A DNA stretch of 64,000 nt, taken from NCBI GenBank assembly GCA_003343905.1, contig QAKI01000043.1, positions 283,016 to 347,015 on the forward strand. Direction: 5' to 3'. The DNA comes from Subdoligranulum variabile (GTDB lineage: Bacteria; Bacillota; Clostridia; Oscillospirales; Ruminococcaceae). This document shows positions 16,752 to 25,223 of this stretch, in pieces; the stretch's first letter is position 1, and every line of letters starts with the position of its first letter. A program made the position numbers and the translations under genes. Below the pieces are notes generated by a model. The model worked only from the letters and a program-made list of their open reading frames with translations, searched no databases and had not been told where the DNA came from.

Positions 16752-17693
16752 TCATTCTTCCATCCGCACGGCCAGCAGGGCAAAGCGGGTGTCGGTGTTG
16801 GGGCGGTGGTCGCCGCAGGTGGAAAGGATCAAAAGCTGCTGCCCGTATTCCGGCCGCACGCCGGTATCGTACAGCGCCAGGTCCAGGATGGCGTCCACCC
16901 GCTGCTCCCATTCCAGCTTGTTGTCCGCGTCGAAGAAGGTGTAGTAGGGCAGTTCGTCAGCCCCCAGCGTGGTATCCAGCGCGGCAACGATCTGCCAGGT
17001 TCCGGCTTCGTAGATCGTGTCAAAGGTGAAGGTCGGGTGTTCGCGCCAGAAGGCTTCCTCCCGGTAGCGGGTCAGGCAGCCGAACATGGAACCGTCGCTC
17101 ATGTTGTGGCCGTAGATCAGCCAGTCGGCGGTCGGGTCCTCCGGCGCGATGGAACACCGTTCGTCCAAAAACAGCGTGCCGCCGGTGGCGTAGTAGCCGT
17201 CAAAGCCCCGGCGCAGGTAGTATTCGTTGTCGCCGGGGGTCTGCACCACCGGCAGGTCAATATCGGCCCCCTCGACCCGCAGCCAGCCCACCAGGTCGGT
17301 GTTCTCCTCGTACAGTTCCCGGTAGGCGGGCAGCACGCGGGCGGTCTGGGACGGCGCGGGGGTGGGCGCGGCTTCCGGCGTGGCGCGGGCGTCCGCGTCG
17401 GCGGCTTCGGTCTGGGCCAGGGCATCCCGTGTGGCAGATACCGGCTGTACGGTCACGCGGGCGCTCTCCCCGGTAGCGGTCTGGGCCGCGGCGGGAAGAA
17501 CGGCGGGCGGTTCGGGTTGCCCGCCGCGGAAGACCGTCTGCCGTACCAGCAGCGCGGCGGCCAGCAGCAGTACCACGGCGCCGGCCCGGCGCAGGCGGCG
17601 GGCATGGCGGCGCTGTTTGGCGCGCAGCCCGGTGCGGGCCGCAAAAGGATAGTAGGCGGTATCGCCATGCAGTCTGCGGTATCGTTTCGCCAT
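16752..17693 (-). CDS. srtB: Class B sortase
   Basis: Sortases cut a C-terminal sorting signal and link the protein to peptidoglycan. The 313-aa product has a basic N-terminus, a membrane helix (about residues 38-51), an Ala/Pro/Thr-rich stalk (60-120) and the sortase domain. The domain has ENTDLVGWLRVEGADIDLPV, the catalytic His196 in YGHNMSDGSMFG, Cys293 in LILSTCGDH and Arg303 in DTRFALL. The GWL and long insert before the Cys are class B features. GGGAGGTGA precedes the ATG at 17693. The gene upstream on the same strand encodes a protein with a sorting-signal-like tail, a likely substrate. Confidence 0.9.
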   Translation of the reverse strand: MAKRYRRLHGDTAYYPFAARTGLRAKQRRHARRLRRAGAVVLLLAAALLVRQTVFRGGQPEPPAVLPAAAQTATGESARVTVQPVSATRDALAQTEAADADARATPEAAPTPAPSQTARVLPAYRELYEENTDLVGWLRVEGADIDLPVVQTPGDNEYYLRRGFDGYYATGGTLFLDERCSIAPEDPTADWLIYGHNMSDGSMFGCLTRYREEAFWREHPTFTFDTIYEAGTWQIVAALDTTLGADELPYYTFFDADNKLEWEQRVDAILDLALYDTGVRPEYGQQLLILSTCGDHRPNTDTRFALLAVRMEE

Positions 17694-17730
17694 CGGCGTG
17701 ATTCACCTCCCTGCCCGCCGGGCACAAAAT

Positions 17731-17756
17731 AAAAACGCCCCGGAAAAGGGGCGTTT
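17731..17756 (-). terminator. Terminator between the lipoprotein gene and srtB
   Basis: On the minus strand AACGCCCC / GGGGCGTT forms a stem ending in a T-rich run (TTTTTATTTTG). Some read-through into srtB is possible. Confidence 0.7.
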
Positions 17757-17764
17757 CAACTTCA

Positions 17765-18109
17765 TCAGATCCTGCGCAGCATCAGCAGCCCGGCCGAACA
17801 GATCAAAATCAGGCCGACAACCCCGGCCAGATACAATACCGGCATATCCCCGGTGGCGGGGGTGGGGGTCTGGTCCTGCTGCTCCGGCGCAGATGTGGCA
17901 GCGGGCGTCTGGCGGCTTTGGGCCGTTACCACATCCACCTTGGCGGATGTTTCGTGAGCGGTGACCGGCTCATCTTCCTGGGTGCGGGAAGTAAAATTGG
18001 TGGGGGTGGCCGTAGCCTGGACCGTGCTGTCGGTCCGGTTCAACACCCCGCAGGCAGCCAGCAAGGCCACGAGCGCGATAAAAAACGCCGCACATAAAAA
18101 GCGCTTCAA
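17765..18109 (-). CDS. Small lipoprotein with sortase-like C-terminal signal
   Basis: The 114-aa protein has a lipoprotein signal peptide ending in the lipobox LAAC (Cys20), a Ser/Thr/Pro-rich stalk (about 25-82), then TPATGD (83-88), a hydrophobic helix (89-110) and a final RR. The last three parts have the shape of a cell-wall sorting signal of the xPxTG type. The gene lies directly upstream of srtB, so it is probably its substrate. Having both a lipobox and a sorting signal in one short protein is odd. The C-terminus could instead be an ordinary membrane anchor. Function beyond that is unknown. Confidence 0.7.
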   Translation of the reverse strand: MKRFLCAAFFIALVALLAACGVLNRTDSTVQATATPTNFTSRTQEDEPVTAHETSAKVDVVTAQSRQTPAATSAPEQQDQTPTPATGDMPVLYLAGVVGLILICSAGLLMLRRI

Positions 18110-18203
18110 AGAGAAAACGCCTCCTTAAAGTTTCAAAAAGATTCAAAGTTCAGAACGTATTCTTCCAGACGGTCCGCGGACCATCGACAATTACACTGCG
18201 TAT

Positions 18204-18232
18204 ATTCTATCATATGGTATGCCCTGCGTCAA
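18204..18232 (-). promoter_or_regulatory. Sigma-A-type promoter of the lipoprotein gene
   Basis: On the minus strand TTGACG (18232-18227), a 17-bp spacer and TAGAAT (18209-18204). Confidence 0.7.
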
Positions 18233-18423
18233 GCGTTCGTAAGAAAAAGATGACAAACTGGAAACAAAACCCAGCGCGGCGGCATATTCCGCACGCCGAA
18301 AAACGCGCCGGGGTGCGGTGGGCAGGCCATGCCAAAGCGTCAAAAAACCGGCCGGGCGAAGGGCTGCGCCCGCCCGTGCGGGGGCCCGCCGCCCGCGCCG
18401 CACCGGCCGCCGGGATTTTCCCC
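18233..18423. other. GC-rich intergenic stretch without a visible gene
   Basis: This is part of the 436-bp gap between the divergent lipoprotein and rfbA genes. It is strongly GC-rich in its second half (runs such as GCGCCCGCCCGTGCGGGGGC). I found no start codon with a Shine-Dalgarno and no RNA gene. Confidence 0.5.
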
Positions 18424-18452
18424 TTGCGCGGGGGGCGCAAATGCGCTATAAT
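18424..18452 (+). promoter_or_regulatory. Sigma-A-type promoter of the rfbADB operon
   Basis: TTGCGC (18424-18429), a 17-bp spacer and a perfect TATAAT (18447-18452). Confidence 0.65.
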
Positions 18453-18545
18453 AATTTCAATATTGTGTGAGATTATGCCCGAAGGGGACTTTCCCCGTGG
18501 GATGGGCGGCGCGCACGGTGCTTTGTGTACGAAGGAGTTGTAACG

Positions 18546-19430
18546 ATGAAAGGGATTATCCTTGCCGGAGGAGCCGGCACAAGACTGTACCCGCTGACGA
18601 TGGTCACCTCCAAACAGCTGCTGCCTGTGTATGACAAACCGATGATCTATTACCCGCTGTCCACCCTGATGCTGGCGGGTATCCAGGACATTCTGATCAT
18701 TTCTACCCCCACCGATACGCCCCGGTTCGAGGCGCTGCTGGGGGACGGCAGCCAGTACGGCCTGCATCTGCAGTACAAGGTCCAGCCCAGCCCCGACGGT
18801 CTGGCCCAGGCTTTCCTTCTGGGGGAGGAGTTCATCCAGGGCGACTGCTGCGCCATGGTGCTGGGGGATAACATCTTCTACGGCGCCGGTTTCTCCAAGC
18901 GCCTGAAAGCCGCCGCCGCCAACGCGGAGGCCGGGCGCTGCACGGTGTTCGGCTACTACGTCAACGACCCCGAGCGATTCGGCGTCGTGGCGTTCGACAA
19001 GGACGGCCGCGCCACTTCGATCGAAGAAAAACCGGCTGAACCCAAGAGCAACTATGCGGTCACCGGCCTGTACTTCTACAATAAAGACGTGGTCGAGATG
19101 GCCAAGAAGGTCCGCCCCAGCGCCCGCGGCGAACTGGAGATCACCACGCTGAACGAAATGTACCTGCAGGAAGGCAAGCTGGACGTGCAGCTTCTGGGCC
19201 GCGGGTATGCCTGGCTGGACACCGGCACGATGGATTCCCTGGTGGAAGCCGCGACCTTTGTGCAGACCATCGAGCAGCGGCAGGGTATCAAGATCTCCGC
19301 GCCGGAAGAGATCGCCTACAAATACGGCTGGATCAGCAAGGAAAAACTGCTGGAAAGCGCCGCGCGCTACGGCAAATCGCCCTACGGCATGCACTTGAAG
19401 AATGTGGCAGACGATAAACTGCTGTACTGA
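18546..19430 (+). CDS. rfbA: Glucose-1-phosphate thymidylyltransferase
   Basis: RfbA/RmlA joins dTTP and glucose-1-phosphate to dTDP-glucose, the first step to dTDP-rhamnose and related sugars. The 294-aa protein has the nucleotidyltransferase signature MKGIILAGGAGTRLYPLT, the VYDKPMIYYPLSTLMLAGI stretch, VLGDNIFYG, EEKPAEPKSNYAVTGLYFY and RGYAWLDTGTMDSL. Length matches the family. AAGGAG lies before ATG 18546; an in-frame TTG/ATG region upstream is less likely. It starts a three-gene operon with rfbD and rfbB. Confidence 0.96.
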   Translation: MKGIILAGGAGTRLYPLTMVTSKQLLPVYDKPMIYYPLSTLMLAGIQDILIISTPTDTPRFEALLGDGSQYGLHLQYKVQPSPDGLAQAFLLGEEFIQGDCCAMVLGDNIFYGAGFSKRLKAAAANAEAGRCTVFGYYVNDPERFGVVAFDKDGRATSIEEKPAEPKSNYAVTGLYFYNKDVVEMAKKVRPSARGELEITTLNEMYLQEGKLDVQLLGRGYAWLDTGTMDSLVEAATFVQTIEQRQGIKISAPEEIAYKYGWISKEKLLESAARYGKSPYGMHLKNVADDKLLY

Positions 19431-19446
19431 TTGAAGAGGGATTGCG

Positions 19447-20349
19447 ATGAAGATTTTGATTACGGGATGCCGCGGCCAGTTGGGGACCGAACTGCAGCGG
19501 CAGCTCGCGGCGGAGGGCTGTGTCCTGGGGCCGCTGCCCGAACGCCTGCGCAAGGCCACGGTCCTGCCCGTGGATGTGGATGAACTGGACATCACCGACC
19601 GGGAAGCGACGATCAACTATATCCGCCGCCACCAGCCCGACACGGTGGTGAACTGCGCGGCGATCACCAATGTGGACGGGTGCGAAACGTCCCGCGATGT
19701 GGCCTTTGCCGTCAACGCCATCGGCCCGCGCAATCTGGCCCTTGCCTGCGAGAAGGTCAACGCCCGCCTGATCCATGTGTCTACCGATTATGTGTTCCCG
19801 GGCACGCCCAACGGCGGCATCCCGCTGGATGAATGTGCGCAGCCCGCGCCCATTTCAGCCTACGGCCAGACCAAGCTGCTGGGCGAACAGTACGTCCGCA
19901 ACTTCTGCCGCCGCCACATCATCGTGCGCACGGCCTGGCTCTACAGCCGTTACGGCAAAAACTTTGTCAAGACCATGGTGAATCTCGGCAAGACCCATGA
20001 GCAGATCACCGTCGTCAACGACCAGTTGGGCAACCCCACCAACGCGGTGGACCTGGCGTACCATATCCTCAAACTCAGCGTCAGCCATGATTACGGCATT
20101 TACCACTGCACGGGCAACGGCATCTGCAGTTGGGCGGATTTTGCCGCCGCCATCATGCAGGAAGCGGGCCTTGCCTGCAAGGTCGTGCCCTGCACCAGCG
20201 CCGAGTATGCGGCCGCCCACCCCGAAAGCGCCAACCGCCCCGCCTGGAGCGCGCTGGAAAACCGCATGCTGCGCTGCACGGTGGGGGACGAGATGCGCGA
20301 CTGGCGCGAAGCCCTGAAAGATTTCTTTGCTGACTGGAACGGAGAATAA
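19447..20349 (+). CDS. rfbD: dTDP-4-dehydrorhamnose reductase
   Basis: RfbD/RmlD reduces dTDP-4-keto-L-rhamnose with NAD(P)H to dTDP-L-rhamnose. The 300-aa short-chain dehydrogenase has the nucleotide-binding ILITGCRGQLGTELQRQL, VVNCAAITNVDGCE, VSTDYVFPG and the catalytic YGQTKLLGE (YxxxK). It follows rfbA by 16 bp and precedes rfbB by 3 bp. Its substrate is made by the epimerase RfbC, which I do not find in this cluster. Confidence 0.94.
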   Translation: MKILITGCRGQLGTELQRQLAAEGCVLGPLPERLRKATVLPVDVDELDITDREATINYIRRHQPDTVVNCAAITNVDGCETSRDVAFAVNAIGPRNLALACEKVNARLIHVSTDYVFPGTPNGGIPLDECAQPAPISAYGQTKLLGEQYVRNFCRRHIIVRTAWLYSRYGKNFVKTMVNLGKTHEQITVVNDQLGNPTNAVDLAYHILKLSVSHDYGIYHCTGNGICSWADFAAAIMQEAGLACKVVPCTSAEYAAAHPESANRPAWSALENRMLRCTVGDEMRDWREALKDFFADWNGE

Positions 20350-20352
20350 ATC

Positions 20353-21417
20353 ATGAAAACTTACCTCGTTACCGGCTGCGCCGGTTTTATCGGATCGAAC
20401 TTTGTCCACTATATGCTGGAAAAATACCAGGACATCCGCCTGGTGAACCTGGACAAGCTGACCTATGCCGGCAACCTGGAGAACCTGAAGGATGTGGAGG
20501 GCGACGCGCGCCACATCTTCGTGCAGGGCGATATCTGCGACAAGGCGCTGGTCGCCGACCTGATCGCCAAGTATGACCCCGACTACGTCATCAACTTCGC
20601 GGCCGAGAGCCACGTGGACCGCAGCATCAAGAACCCCGAAATTTTTGTGGAGAGCAACGTGCTGGGCACCGTCAACCTGCTGCAGTGCTGCAAGGACGCC
20701 TGGTATGACGCCGCGGCCAAGACCTGGAAGGCGGGCAAGAAGTACCTGCAGGTGTCCACCGACGAAGTGTACGGCGCGCTGGGCCCCGACGGCTACTTTA
20801 TGGAGACCACGCCCCTGTGCCCCCACAGCCCCTACTCGGCCAGCAAGGCCAGCGCCGATATGTTCGTCAAGGTGTTCCACGACACCTACGGCATGCCCAT
20901 GAACATCACCCGCTGCTCCAACAACTACGGCCCCTACCAGTTCCCCGAAAAGCTGATCCCGCTGCTCATCAACAACGCCAAGCAGCACAAGAACCTGCCG
21001 GTGTACGGCGACGGCATGCAGATCCGTGACTGGCTGTATGTCATGGACCACTGCAAGGCCATCGACATGGTGGCGTCGGATGGCAAGGACGGCGAAGTTT
21101 ACAACGTGGGCGGCCACAACGAGCGCCCCAACATCTTCATCGTCAAGACCGTGATCGCCCAGCTCCATGACCGCCTGAAGGATGAGGGCATCAGCGAGGA
21201 ACTCATCACCCATGTGGCGGACCGCCTGGGCCACGACCGCCGCTACGGCATCGACCCCACCAAAATCAAGAACGACCTGGGCTGGTACCCCGAGACCCCG
21301 TTCGAGAAGGGCATCGTCCTGACCATCGACTGGTATCTGGCGCACCCCGAATGGATGGAGCATGTGACCAGCGGCGACTACCAGAAATATTACGAGCAGA
21401 TGTATAAAAACAAGTAA
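20353..21417 (+). CDS. rfbB: dTDP-glucose 4,6-dehydratase
   Basis: RfbB/RmlB converts dTDP-glucose to dTDP-4-keto-6-deoxyglucose. The 354-aa protein has the Rossmann motif YLVTGCAGFIGSNFVHYML, LDKLTYAGNLENL, NFAAESHVDRSI, VSTDEVYGALG with the catalytic Asp-Glu, YSASKASADMFV (YxxxK) and TRCSNNYGPYQFPEKLIPL, all diagnostic for this enzyme. It ends the sugar-nucleotide operon proper. An unknown membrane protein gene begins 67 bp later. Confidence 0.97.
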   Translation: MKTYLVTGCAGFIGSNFVHYMLEKYQDIRLVNLDKLTYAGNLENLKDVEGDARHIFVQGDICDKALVADLIAKYDPDYVINFAAESHVDRSIKNPEIFVESNVLGTVNLLQCCKDAWYDAAAKTWKAGKKYLQVSTDEVYGALGPDGYFMETTPLCPHSPYSASKASADMFVKVFHDTYGMPMNITRCSNNYGPYQFPEKLIPLLINNAKQHKNLPVYGDGMQIRDWLYVMDHCKAIDMVASDGKDGEVYNVGGHNERPNIFIVKTVIAQLHDRLKDEGISEELITHVADRLGHDRRYGIDPTKIKNDLGWYPETPFEKGIVLTIDWYLAHPEWMEHVTSGDYQKYYEQMYKNK

Positions 21418-21483
21418 ACCCCATCTGCGCTGCGAAAACGCGGGCCCTGCGTCCGCACGGTTTTAGGAGTTCCACGACCCATT

Positions 21484-22494
21484 ATGGCAAATTACAGAGA
21501 AGAACAAATCCGCAACAGCCGCCGTCTGGCGCGGCAGATTTTGGGCGCGGCGGCCTTGCTGCTGGCCCTGATCGGCCTGTTCACGGTCCTTGGCTGGGTG
21601 GTGGGCGCGATCCAGAGCGTGCTGGACGATTCCGACCGCCGCCAGGAATACGCCGACCGCCTGTACGGTATGGTCATGCTGGACCCGCTGCCCTTTGACG
21701 ATGTGAGCACGGTGGACCCCGGCGTATTCAAACAGGCCGCCATCTGGGGCACCGTGTACGAAGTGCAGAGCAGCGGCGGCAGCCTGGACCAGTATGAGCG
21801 CGACCCGGACACCGGCTCGGCCATGATCCCCAAGCTGGAGATCGACACCTACATCGCCAACCTGCTGGGGCCGGATTACCCCGTCAGCGACGGCAGCTTT
21901 ACCACCGACGAATTTGTGTACCAGTACAATGAGGAAAAGCAATGCTACCTCGTGCCGGTCACCAGCTCGGTGGCGCAGTACACGCCGGAAGTGGTCAAGA
22001 TCTCGACCTCCGGCGGCAAACGGTACGTCACGGTGGGTTATATCCCCACCACCAGCAACAGCCTCAGCGGCGAACTGGCCCTGACGGCCCCGACGGACCC
22101 CGTCAAGTACATGGACTACGTCTTTACCCGCGGCGAAAACCGCGACTGGTACCTCACCGCCCTGCAGGAAAGCAAGATGGAGGTGGTGTCCACCCCGACG
22201 CCGACCCCCACGAACGCGCTCTCGCAGGATACCCAGACGATGGTGGAGGACCAGCTGAACGCCGCCATGGGTGCCACCGCCACCCCGGCGCCGGAGGAAG
22301 CGGCCACCGAACCGGCGGAAGCAGCCGAGCTGGAAAGCCAGAGCGAGGAACCGCCGGCGGAGGACGCTGCTTCCACGGACGGCGATGCTTCGTCAGGTGA
22401 CGGTGAAGCATCTTCCGCCGATGAAGGCGGCGGCGAAGCGGATTCAGACGCAGCTTCCGGGGATGAGGACGCCGCAGACAATACGGTGGGCTGA
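21484..22494 (+). CDS. Membrane-anchored protein with long acidic tail, unknown function
   Basis: I do not recognise a family. The 336-aa product has a basic N-terminus, one membrane helix (about residues 18-43), an outside domain (about 50-235, with YIPTTSNSLSGELAL), a Thr-Pro linker (TPTPTPT) and a roughly 75-residue C-terminal tail made mostly of Ala, Glu, Asp and Ser. The tail is probably disordered. AGGAG lies about 13 bases before ATG 21484, a long spacing. It may be read with rfbADB, since no terminator separates them, and a role at the cell surface would fit but is not shown. A strong terminator follows. Confidence 0.7.
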   Translation: MANYREEQIRNSRRLARQILGAAALLLALIGLFTVLGWVVGAIQSVLDDSDRRQEYADRLYGMVMLDPLPFDDVSTVDPGVFKQAAIWGTVYEVQSSGGSLDQYERDPDTGSAMIPKLEIDTYIANLLGPDYPVSDGSFTTDEFVYQYNEEKQCYLVPVTSSVAQYTPEVVKISTSGGKRYVTVGYIPTTSNSLSGELALTAPTDPVKYMDYVFTRGENRDWYLTALQESKMEVVSTPTPTPTNALSQDTQTMVEDQLNAAMGATATPAPEEAATEPAEAAELESQSEEPPAEDAASTDGDASSGDGEASSADEGGGEADSDAASGDEDAADNTVG

Positions 22495-22520
22495 CCCGGA
22501 CCCGCAAACGGTATGCTTAT

Positions 22521-22556
22521 AAGGACCCCCCGCGCCCCGGCGCGGGGGTCCTTTTG
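22521..22556 (+). terminator. Rho-independent terminator
   Basis: A long GC-rich stem (AAGGACCCC...GGGGTCCTT, 22521-22553) ends in TTTT. Confidence 0.85.
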
Positions 22557-22596
22557 CGTGCAGGAACAAAAATCTGGTGCAATCCCGGCGCAGTTG

Positions 22597-22605
22597 TGGT
22601 ATAAT
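22597..22605 (+). promoter_or_regulatory. Extended -10 promoter of the Lrp-aminotransferase operon
   Basis: TG-G-TATAAT (22597-22605) 31 bp before the start codon. No good -35 is visible, which fits an extended -10 promoter. Confidence 0.6.
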
Positions 22606-22636
22606 CAAAGCATTCTACATAAAGAGGTGTGCCACT

Positions 22637-23116
22637 ATGGAAGAATTGCTTCACATTTTGGAAAAGAACGCCCGTATGCCCATCGAGGATATCGCCGCCA
22701 TGATGGACAAAACGCCGCAGGAGGTCGCGGCCATGATGGACGAGGCCGCCGCCAAGGGATATATCCGCGGCTATGAGGCGCTGGTGGACTGGGAACGCGC
22801 CGGCGTCAGCCTGGTGGAAGCGGTGATCGAACTGCGCGTGACCCCGCACAAATCCCGCGGCTTTGACGACATCGGCACGGTCATCGCCGGTTTTGAAGAG
22901 GTGGACACCGTGCTGCTGATGAGCGGCAGCTACGACCTGCAGGTCATCATCAAGGGGCGCAGCTTCCAGGAGATCGCCCTCTTTGTGGCGAAGCGCCTGT
23001 CGCCGCTGGATGACGTGATCTCGACGGCGACCAGCTTCGTGCTGCGCGCCTACAAGCGCGGCGGCCGGATGTACCTGGCCGAGGAGACCGACGAAAGAGA
23101 GTGGGCGATGCTGTGA
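22637..23116 (+). CDS. Lrp/AsnC-family transcriptional regulator
   Basis: The 159-aa protein has an N-terminal winged-helix-like region (MEELLHILEKNARMPIEDIA and following DKTPQEVAAMMDEAAAKGYI) and a C-terminal RAM/AsnC effector domain (DTVLLMSGSYDLQVIIKGRS). These regulators sense amino acids. Its stop codon overlaps the start of an aminotransferase gene (TGATG), so it probably controls or accompanies amino acid metabolism. AGAGGTG precedes ATG 22637; an earlier in-frame start at 22577 would lie upstream of the promoter and is rejected. Confidence 0.85.
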   Translation: MEELLHILEKNARMPIEDIAAMMDKTPQEVAAMMDEAAAKGYIRGYEALVDWERAGVSLVEAVIELRVTPHKSRGFDDIGTVIAGFEEVDTVLLMSGSYDLQVIIKGRSFQEIALFVAKRLSPLDDVISTATSFVLRAYKRGGRMYLAEETDEREWAML

Positions 23117-24294
23117 TGAACTACGACGAACTGCTTTCGCCCGCTGCCAAAGCGATGCGACCTTCCGGCATCCGCAAGTTTTTTGACCTGGCGGCCGATA
23201 TGCCGGACTGCATCTCGCTGGGCGTAGGCGAACCGGACTTCAAAACGCCCTGGAGCGTGCGGGACGCGGGCATCCGCAGCCTGGAACAGGGCCGCACCAA
23301 ATACACGGCCAACGCCGGGCTGAAAGAACTGCGCGCCGAGATCTGCCGCTACCTGCAGCGCCGCTTCGCCATGCACTATGAAGTGGCGCAGGTCCTTGTG
23401 ACGGTGGGCGGCAGCGAAGCCATCGACCTGGCGATCCGCGCGCTGGTCAAGCCGGGGGACGAGGTTATCATCCCGGAACCCTGCTTTGTATGCTACGAGC
23501 CGATCACCCAACTGACCGGCGGCGTGCCGGTGCCCATCGCCACCCGGGCGGAAAATGAGTTCCGCCTGACGGCCGACCAGCTGCGCGCCGCCATCACGCC
23601 GCGCACCAAGCTGCTGATCCTGCCGTACCCCAACAACCCCACCGGCGCCGTCATGAGCCGCCAGGATCTGGAACAGATCGCGGACGTTCTGCGGGACACC
23701 AATGTGGTGGTCCTCTCGGACGAGATCTATTCCGAACTGACCTACGGCCCGGACCGCCACATCTCCTTTGCGACGCTGCCGGACATGGCCGAGCGGACCA
23801 TCGTGGTCAACGGCTTCTCCAAGTCCTACGCCATGACCGGCTGGCGGCTGGGCTATGCGGTGGGGCCGGAACCTATCATCTCGGTCATGACCAAGATCCA
23901 CCAGAGCTGCATCATGAGCGCGCCCACCACCAGCCAGTACGCGGCCATCGCGGCGCTGAGCCACTGCGACGATCAGATCGAGATGATGCGCGCCGAATAC
24001 AACCGCCGCCGCCGCTACCTGGTCAAGACGCTGAACGATATGGGCCTGGCCTGCTTTGACCCCCGCGGGGCGTTCTATGTGTTCCCCTCGATCCAGTGCA
24101 GCGGTCTGACCAGCCAGGAATTCTGCGAACGGCTGCTGCGGGAAAAAAAGGTGGCTATCGTTCCCGGCGATGCTTTCGGCCGTTCCGGCGAAGGCTACGC
24201 CCGTATCAGCTACGCCTACAGCGTGGACCATCTGCAAACGGCCATGCAGCGCATCCGCGCCTTCCTGCAGGAGAACGGCTGGCTGAAAGTCTGA
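23116..24294 (+). CDS. PLP-dependent class I aminotransferase
   Basis: The 392-aa fold-type I aminotransferase has SLGVGEPDFKTP, TKYTANAGLKELR, LPYPNNPTGAVMS, LSDEIYSELTY and the PLP-binding Lys236 in VNGFSKSYAMTGWRLGYAVG. The overall pattern is that of aspartate/aromatic aminotransferases (PatA/AraT-like). The substrate cannot be fixed by reading. ATG 23116 overlaps the stop of the Lrp-family gene, a pairing seen often in Clostridia, with the regulator probably sensing the substrate amino acid. A GTG at 23101 is an alternative start. Confidence 0.9.
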   Translation: MNYDELLSPAAKAMRPSGIRKFFDLAADMPDCISLGVGEPDFKTPWSVRDAGIRSLEQGRTKYTANAGLKELRAEICRYLQRRFAMHYEVAQVLVTVGGSEAIDLAIRALVKPGDEVIIPEPCFVCYEPITQLTGGVPVPIATRAENEFRLTADQLRAAITPRTKLLILPYPNNPTGAVMSRQDLEQIADVLRDTNVVVLSDEIYSELTYGPDRHISFATLPDMAERTIVVNGFSKSYAMTGWRLGYAVGPEPIISVMTKIHQSCIMSAPTTSQYAAIAALSHCDDQIEMMRAEYNRRRRYLVKTLNDMGLACFDPRGAFYVFPSIQCSGLTSQEFCERLLREKKVAIVPGDAFGRSGEGYARISYAYSVDHLQTAMQRIRAFLQENGWLKV

Positions 24295-24318
24295 CGGCGC
24301 GGGAAAGAAGGATGCGGA

Positions 24319-25191
24319 ATGGATAGGAAAAAGACGCTGCCCGCCCGGACCCGGCGGGAACTGCTGGTCTTTGCCGCTTTCACGGCGGTGTTCCTGGCGC
24401 TGTTCGCCTTCTGGTATGCGCAAAAGCAGGACGGTATGGCGCTGGTATTGTGTATGTTCAGCCCGTCGGCCAGCGTGGTGCTGACCCGCCTTGTCACCGG
24501 GGAAGGCTGGAAAAACCTGTACCTTGTCCCGCACCTGCGGGGCAACCTGCGCCGGTACGCCTTCGCGTGGTTCGCTACGCCGCTGATCGCCTATGCGGGC
24601 GCGGTGCTGTTCTTTGTTTTGTTCCCTGCGCAGTTCGATCCGCTGGGGTCTGTGTATGCGCGGGACCTGGGCGTGCAGACCCTGCCCGAATACGCCGCGC
24701 AGTTGGCGGTCATGCTGCCCCTGGCGGTGCTGGTGAACCCGTGGATGGGCCTTCTGCAATGCCTGGGGGAAGAATTTGCCTGGCGCGGCTACCTGCTGCC
24801 CAAACTGTGTGAAAAATTTTCGCCGCTGCAGGCCGCCCTGCTGACCGGGGCCGTCTGGGGCGTATGGCACGCGCCGTTCATCGCCATGGGCTACAACTAC
24901 GGCCCGGGCCACCCGCTGGCCGGGGTGCTGGCTATGATCGTGTTCTGCACGGTGCTGGGCTGCATCCAGGGCTGGATCTTTTTGCGGGTCCGCTCGGTCT
25001 GGCCTGCGGCGCTGCTGCATGCTTCGCTCAACGCGCTGGATCTCTGCGCGCCGTCGGCGCTGTTCATGTCCGGCGCAGCCGACCCCTTTGTGGGGCCGGA
25101 CCTCATCGGGCTGGTGGGCGGCGCGGGCCTGCTGGTCACGGCGGTGCTGTGCGCCGTTTCGCTGGCGCGCAGCGGCAAAAGCCGGGCCTGA
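24319..25191 (+). CDS. CPBP-family intramembrane metalloprotease
   Basis: The 290-aa protein has about seven membrane helices and the CPBP (Abi/CAAX protease-like) motifs in order: EEFAWRGYLLP (Glu151-Glu152...Arg), WGVWHAPFI (His184) and HASLNALD near the end. Members cleave membrane substrates or act in bacteriocin self-protection. The substrate here is unknown. It lies 24 bp after the aminotransferase and 32 bp before ispE, so it is probably part of the same transcription unit by position alone. Confidence 0.85.
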   Translation: MDRKKTLPARTRRELLVFAAFTAVFLALFAFWYAQKQDGMALVLCMFSPSASVVLTRLVTGEGWKNLYLVPHLRGNLRRYAFAWFATPLIAYAGAVLFFVLFPAQFDPLGSVYARDLGVQTLPEYAAQLAVMLPLAVLVNPWMGLLQCLGEEFAWRGYLLPKLCEKFSPLQAALLTGAVWGVWHAPFIAMGYNYGPGHPLAGVLAMIVFCTVLGCIQGWIFLRVRSVWPAALLHASLNALDLCAPSALFMSGAADPFVGPDLIGLVGGAGLLVTAVLCAVSLARSGKSRA

Positions 25192-25223
25192 TCCGGCTGG
25201 ACTGTAAACCTGGAGGGACGACT

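Noticed and set aside
24319..25191. CPBP protease as a phage abortive-infection (defence) gene
   Set aside because: The 'Abi' name is historical. The gene sits among housekeeping genes with no defence partners, so a defence call is not justified.
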